This document shows, piece by piece, positions 61,227 through 64,000 of a DNA stretch of 64,000 bases; the stretch's first letter is position 1, and every line of letters starts with the position of its first letter. A program made the translations under genes and the position numbers. The notes under the pieces are model-generated. The model was not told the DNA's origin. It made no database searches and saw only the letters and a list, made by a program, of their open reading frames with translations. Origin of the DNA: Marisa cornuarietis (lineage: Eukaryota > Mollusca > Gastropoda > Architaenioglossa > Ampullariidae); the NCBI GenBank assembly GCA_004794655.1, contig SMMW01000085.1, positions 1,674,001 to 1,738,000 of the forward strand, given 5' to 3'.

Positions 61227-61786
61227 CGAGGTGTGGCAGAAAAGTAATGAGACTGATTAGGGGGGCTAGGGAACCACAGGAATGCCTTTTAAGGTCAAAC
61301 ATTCCGTGAGAGAGAGGGCAGTGTGACATGGGGCGTTGTAATGATGGAGCATCCATTTGTCTGCAATGTCTGGTCTCGCGAATGACCCTTTTTATGAGAC
61401 CTTTCAAGGATGTCTTTATAAAAAACTTGGTTGACAGTTTGTCCTGGAGGAACAAATTCTTTGTGGATGATTCCCCTTCTGTGGTTCCCCAACCCCCCTA
61501 TTCACCTGACCTCAGCCCCTGTGACTTTTTCCTTTTTCCTAAACTGAAAAATGTCCTCAAAGGATATCATTTCGGGACTTTAGAAAACATCCAAAAGAGT
61601 GTAACGGACATGCTGAAGACCATACCGGTTGAAGACTTCAAGAGCTGCTACCAAAAGTGGGAACAACGTCTCCATTGGTGTGTAGCTGCCCAAGGGAACT
61701 ATTTTGAAGGCGATAAAAAAAATGTTTGAAAAAAAAATGTAAACTTTGGTAAATAAAAAATCAGTCTAATTTTGTGCCACACCTCG
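61227..61786. mobile_element. Rearranged mariner with two opposed transposase arms
   Basis: Termini CGAGGTGTGGCAGAAAAGTA (left) and ...TGCCACACCTCG (right) are flanked by TA (61225-61226, 61787-61788). The right arm, 61481-61729 plus strand, encodes the C-terminal transposase segment (VVPQPPYSPDLSP, LFPKLKNVLKGYHFGTLENI). The left arm, read on the minus strand from 61478 to 61250, encodes the upstream catalytic segment (GIIHKEFVPPGQTVNQVFY, then frameshifted remains of the HHDNAPCHTA block). The two arms point away from each other, so the element is an internal inversion or mirror derivative. It interrupts the L1-like LINE. Confidence 0.85.
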
Positions 61787-62615
61787 TATTATGCCCTCAT
61801 ATAGTAGAAAGTTTGTTCCCTTCATTGTTGGATGTTTTCTTTGAAATTCTTGAAGGATATAAGGTCCCCTGTTTTACTCACCAGGTCATTTACTTGGTAA
61901 TGTTTTCATTAACCCATTCTTTGATATAAACAACTCTTCCATCTCTAGTTATATTCCTATTGTAGTGTATATATTCACTCATAAATTCTTCAGAAGTTTC
62001 TGAAAGACATTTATTAGATAATATTTTTATAGTGCTTAGCCACATCTTTCCATAAGGGATCCTGAATTCTTTGCATAATAAGATTGGCATACTCGGCCCC
62101 AAGCTTTCTGATGTTTTTAAGTATAGGATAAATCGGAGAATCTTTGCTGTGGTGTTGTCTCGCTCGATTCTTTTTAGCCAGCTAAGTTTCATTGTGGACA
62201 AAAAGGAGCAAATGTCACACATTTTAAGCCCTCCATCCTCATAGGATTTAAAGACTACTGATTTATTGATTCTGTTACGTTTTCCTCCCCTGAGACCTGA
62301 GAAAGTCGAGGGGGGGGGTCTGGAAGAGTAATAAAATAGTATGTTAATTTGGATATAATAAGAGTTGTAATCACAGTTGTCTTTACACATGGTGATAATC
62401 TTCTTTTCTCCCAGCATGTTTTTTTTCACTTGTTCAAGAGCCCCCCCTCATAATTCAATTGACATATATTATCTAGTGCAGTGGAGAATATTATTCAAAG
62501 GACTCTAAAAATACAACAGTTACGCATGCGCAGACAAGGTCGAAACGGTATCTTGACATGGGACGAGATGAGAAGTATCTTGAGACGAGATTTGCTCATT
62601 TGCCAGGATAGCCCA

Positions 62616-63118
62616 CAGTGGTACCTCGAGTTACGAATTTAATTCGTTTCAGAGCCGTGCTCGTAACTAGAACGAATTTTCCCATTTAAAATAATGGAAA
62701 TCGGATTGGTCCGTTCCAACCCTGTGACAAGTCCCCAAAATTTCTTAAATTATGAAAAATACATGTTTTTAATTAAGAAACACATGTAAAACTTCAAATA
62801 ACACAACAAAATAAATAGTAAGAAAAATGTATAAAATACGGTACTATAATCAGCTTGGCGACAGATGAGCGCGGCTAACAAAGAGCAGCTGAGGAGAGAG
62901 AGGGGGGGGGGAGGAAGGGATACTGGCATGGAATAGATACAGCACTTTCTTACACTTAAAAAAAATTACAATTGAACTTTCACTTTCGGCTAGGCTACCG
63001 AAGCTCAGTTGTTTGTAACTCGGAACAACGTTCGTAACGAGCAGAAATTTTGCTCGCGCCGCTGCTCGTAACTCGAAATGCTCGTATATGGAGCATCTCG
63101 TAACTCGAGGTACTACTG
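62616..63118. mobile_element. MITE with CAGTRGTACCTCGAGTTACGA termini
   Basis: The left end CAGTGGTACCTCGAGTTACG (62616 on) and the right end, whose complement reads CAGTAGTACCTCGAGTTACG (to 63118), differ at one base. The right flank is TA; the left flank is CA. The right terminus also carries a nested repeat of CTCGTAACTCG. About 500 bp, with no transposase frame. This type of terminus occurs in short Tc1/mariner-like elements of many animals. Confidence 0.75.
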
Positions 63119-63539
63119 TATGTCTTAATAACAACGCAATCAGTTCTTGAAGACTTTCATGGAGCACAGGGCGTGTTATGATGACGCTCAGTAGCATGTC
63201 AGCTGTACAAAAATGGCAAAGTAAGTTCCATTAATATTTTTACTCGTCACTTAATTGGTTTCTTTGTAGTGTTCGTCTTCTTCGTTGTTTTAAAATGGGG
63301 TTTTGACTATTTTACAGACAGACCTCAATGTGTTCAGCGACCTGGAAAGGATAGTGCTATCAATGCTAATTACGCTGACTCCAGCAGCAAAAATATCCTA
63401 TCCAGCAGCATCCATATGTTCACTAGGGCCACCGTAGGGGATTGCGCCAACACTGTTTTTATCCACGTAATACACATCAGACCACAGGCTTTAAAACAGT
63501 TCCTGCCATCTTCAGAAGTTCTCTAATAATAGTTCTGGG

Positions 63540-64000
63540 TGGGGTGTACCTCTTATAATAAAGCTTTTAAATGCCACGTTCATATAGATCAGTTTGTCAC
63601 TTGGTGCAAAAGTAATCATTTAGAATTAAATGTAGGTAAGGCCAAAGAAAGGGTATTTAATTTCTGCAGGCAAAGAATTCCAATACAGCTACCATCAACA
63701 ATGAACAAATTTAAAATGTTAATCAGTACAAAATACTTAGGGGTTGTTATAATGATAAACTAAGCTGGTCTGATCATTCTAATGCCGTATATAGATTGTC
63801 TACATTGTTTTTCCTGAGGAAACTTAGATGCTTTATTGTGTGCAATCAGATGCTATATATGTTTTATCAGAGTGTAGTTGTTAGTGTGCTGATGTTTGCC
63901 TGTGCGTGCTGGGGATTGAATGCAAGAACATGTGATATAAATAGATAAAACAAAGTAATCAAAAATCCAACTGTGTTGTGGATCAAAGTCTCTTGCCGGG
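63540..64000 (+). mobile_element. CR1/Rex-like LINE reverse transcriptase, cut by the window edge
   Basis: The frame from about 63580 encodes FVTWCKSNHLELNVGKAKER, then KYLGVVI, WSDHSNAVYRLSTLFFLRKL and, in neighbouring frames, YQSVVVSVLMFACACWGLNA. These are the palm and thumb regions of a CR1-like reverse transcriptase (WC..N.L.LN..K.KE / YLGV / FLR.L / CWG). A frameshift occurs around 63755. The element continues beyond base 64000. Confidence 0.75.

Larger units (their letters stand above)
60490..62440 (-). mobile_element. Decayed L1-like LINE (ORF2 C-terminal half), split by a mariner element
   Basis: On the minus strand, 62429-61890 encodes RNRINKSVVFKSYEDGGLKM, then SFLSTMKLSWLKRI, the region after the reverse transcriptase in L1-like ORF2. 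After the mariner insertion the frame resumes at about 61042 with KITLDTQLRFFQTRLLHRIL and SPICRLCNDEIKTLEHLFLV, the cysteine/histidine motif at the L1 C-terminus. A (CA)n expansion interrupts it at 60743-60799. Further C-terminal-like sequence continues to about 60540. No 5' part is present. Confidence 0.75.

Noticed and set aside
1..64000. CRISPR arrays, operons or bacterial features
   Set aside because: The sequence is intron-bearing animal DNA; the tandem repeats seen lack regular spacer organisation.

Overview
The window is an AT-rich animal nuclear sequence: five split protein-coding genes with GT-AG introns, many microsatellites, and dense remnants of retro- and DNA transposons. The proteins are ordinary bilaterian orthologues. 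tRNA-derived SINEs, LINE tails ending in (ATT)n/(ATC)n, and mariner elements suggest a lophotrochozoan, most likely a gastropod mollusc. That assignment is an inference; no species marker was seen.

Layout: (1) 924-7147, plus strand: TANGO2/HRG-9-type gene, 7 coding exons; its last intron holds a probable solo LTR with a SINE nested inside it. (2) 12669-23829, minus strand: SHOC2, a leucine-rich-repeat scaffold of the RAS-RAF pathway, 17 coding exons. Its 5'UTR exon probably lies near 25.7 kb and its introns contain TIR elements. (3) 28179-29316, plus strand: ribosomal protein eL32 (RPL32), with a TOP-like first exon. (4) 34042-41707, minus strand: a KMT5/SUV4-20 histone H4K20 methyltransferase, 8 coding exons, with LINE, SINE and Tc1 debris in its introns. 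(5) 45350-47416, plus strand: a 173-residue CYTH-domain protein whose second intron appears to use a GC donor. Every exon junction listed was checked for reading-phase continuity by hand translation.

From about 47.5 kb to the end I find no host gene. This part holds minisatellites, simple repeats, two damaged mariner copies, an L1-like LINE split by one of them, a MITE with termini near 62616 and 63118, and a reverse-transcriptase fragment running off the right edge.

The genes do not form a pathway together; they are housekeeping and signalling genes that happen to be neighbours. The most unusual observations are structural: a mirrored mariner derivative at 61.2-61.8 kb, a perfect 85-bp duplication around a 168-bp insert at 44.4-44.8 kb, a cluster of four related transposon termini at 14.1-15.1 kb, and two competing in-frame 5' splice sites in the CYTH gene. 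I found no clearly new multi-gene system.
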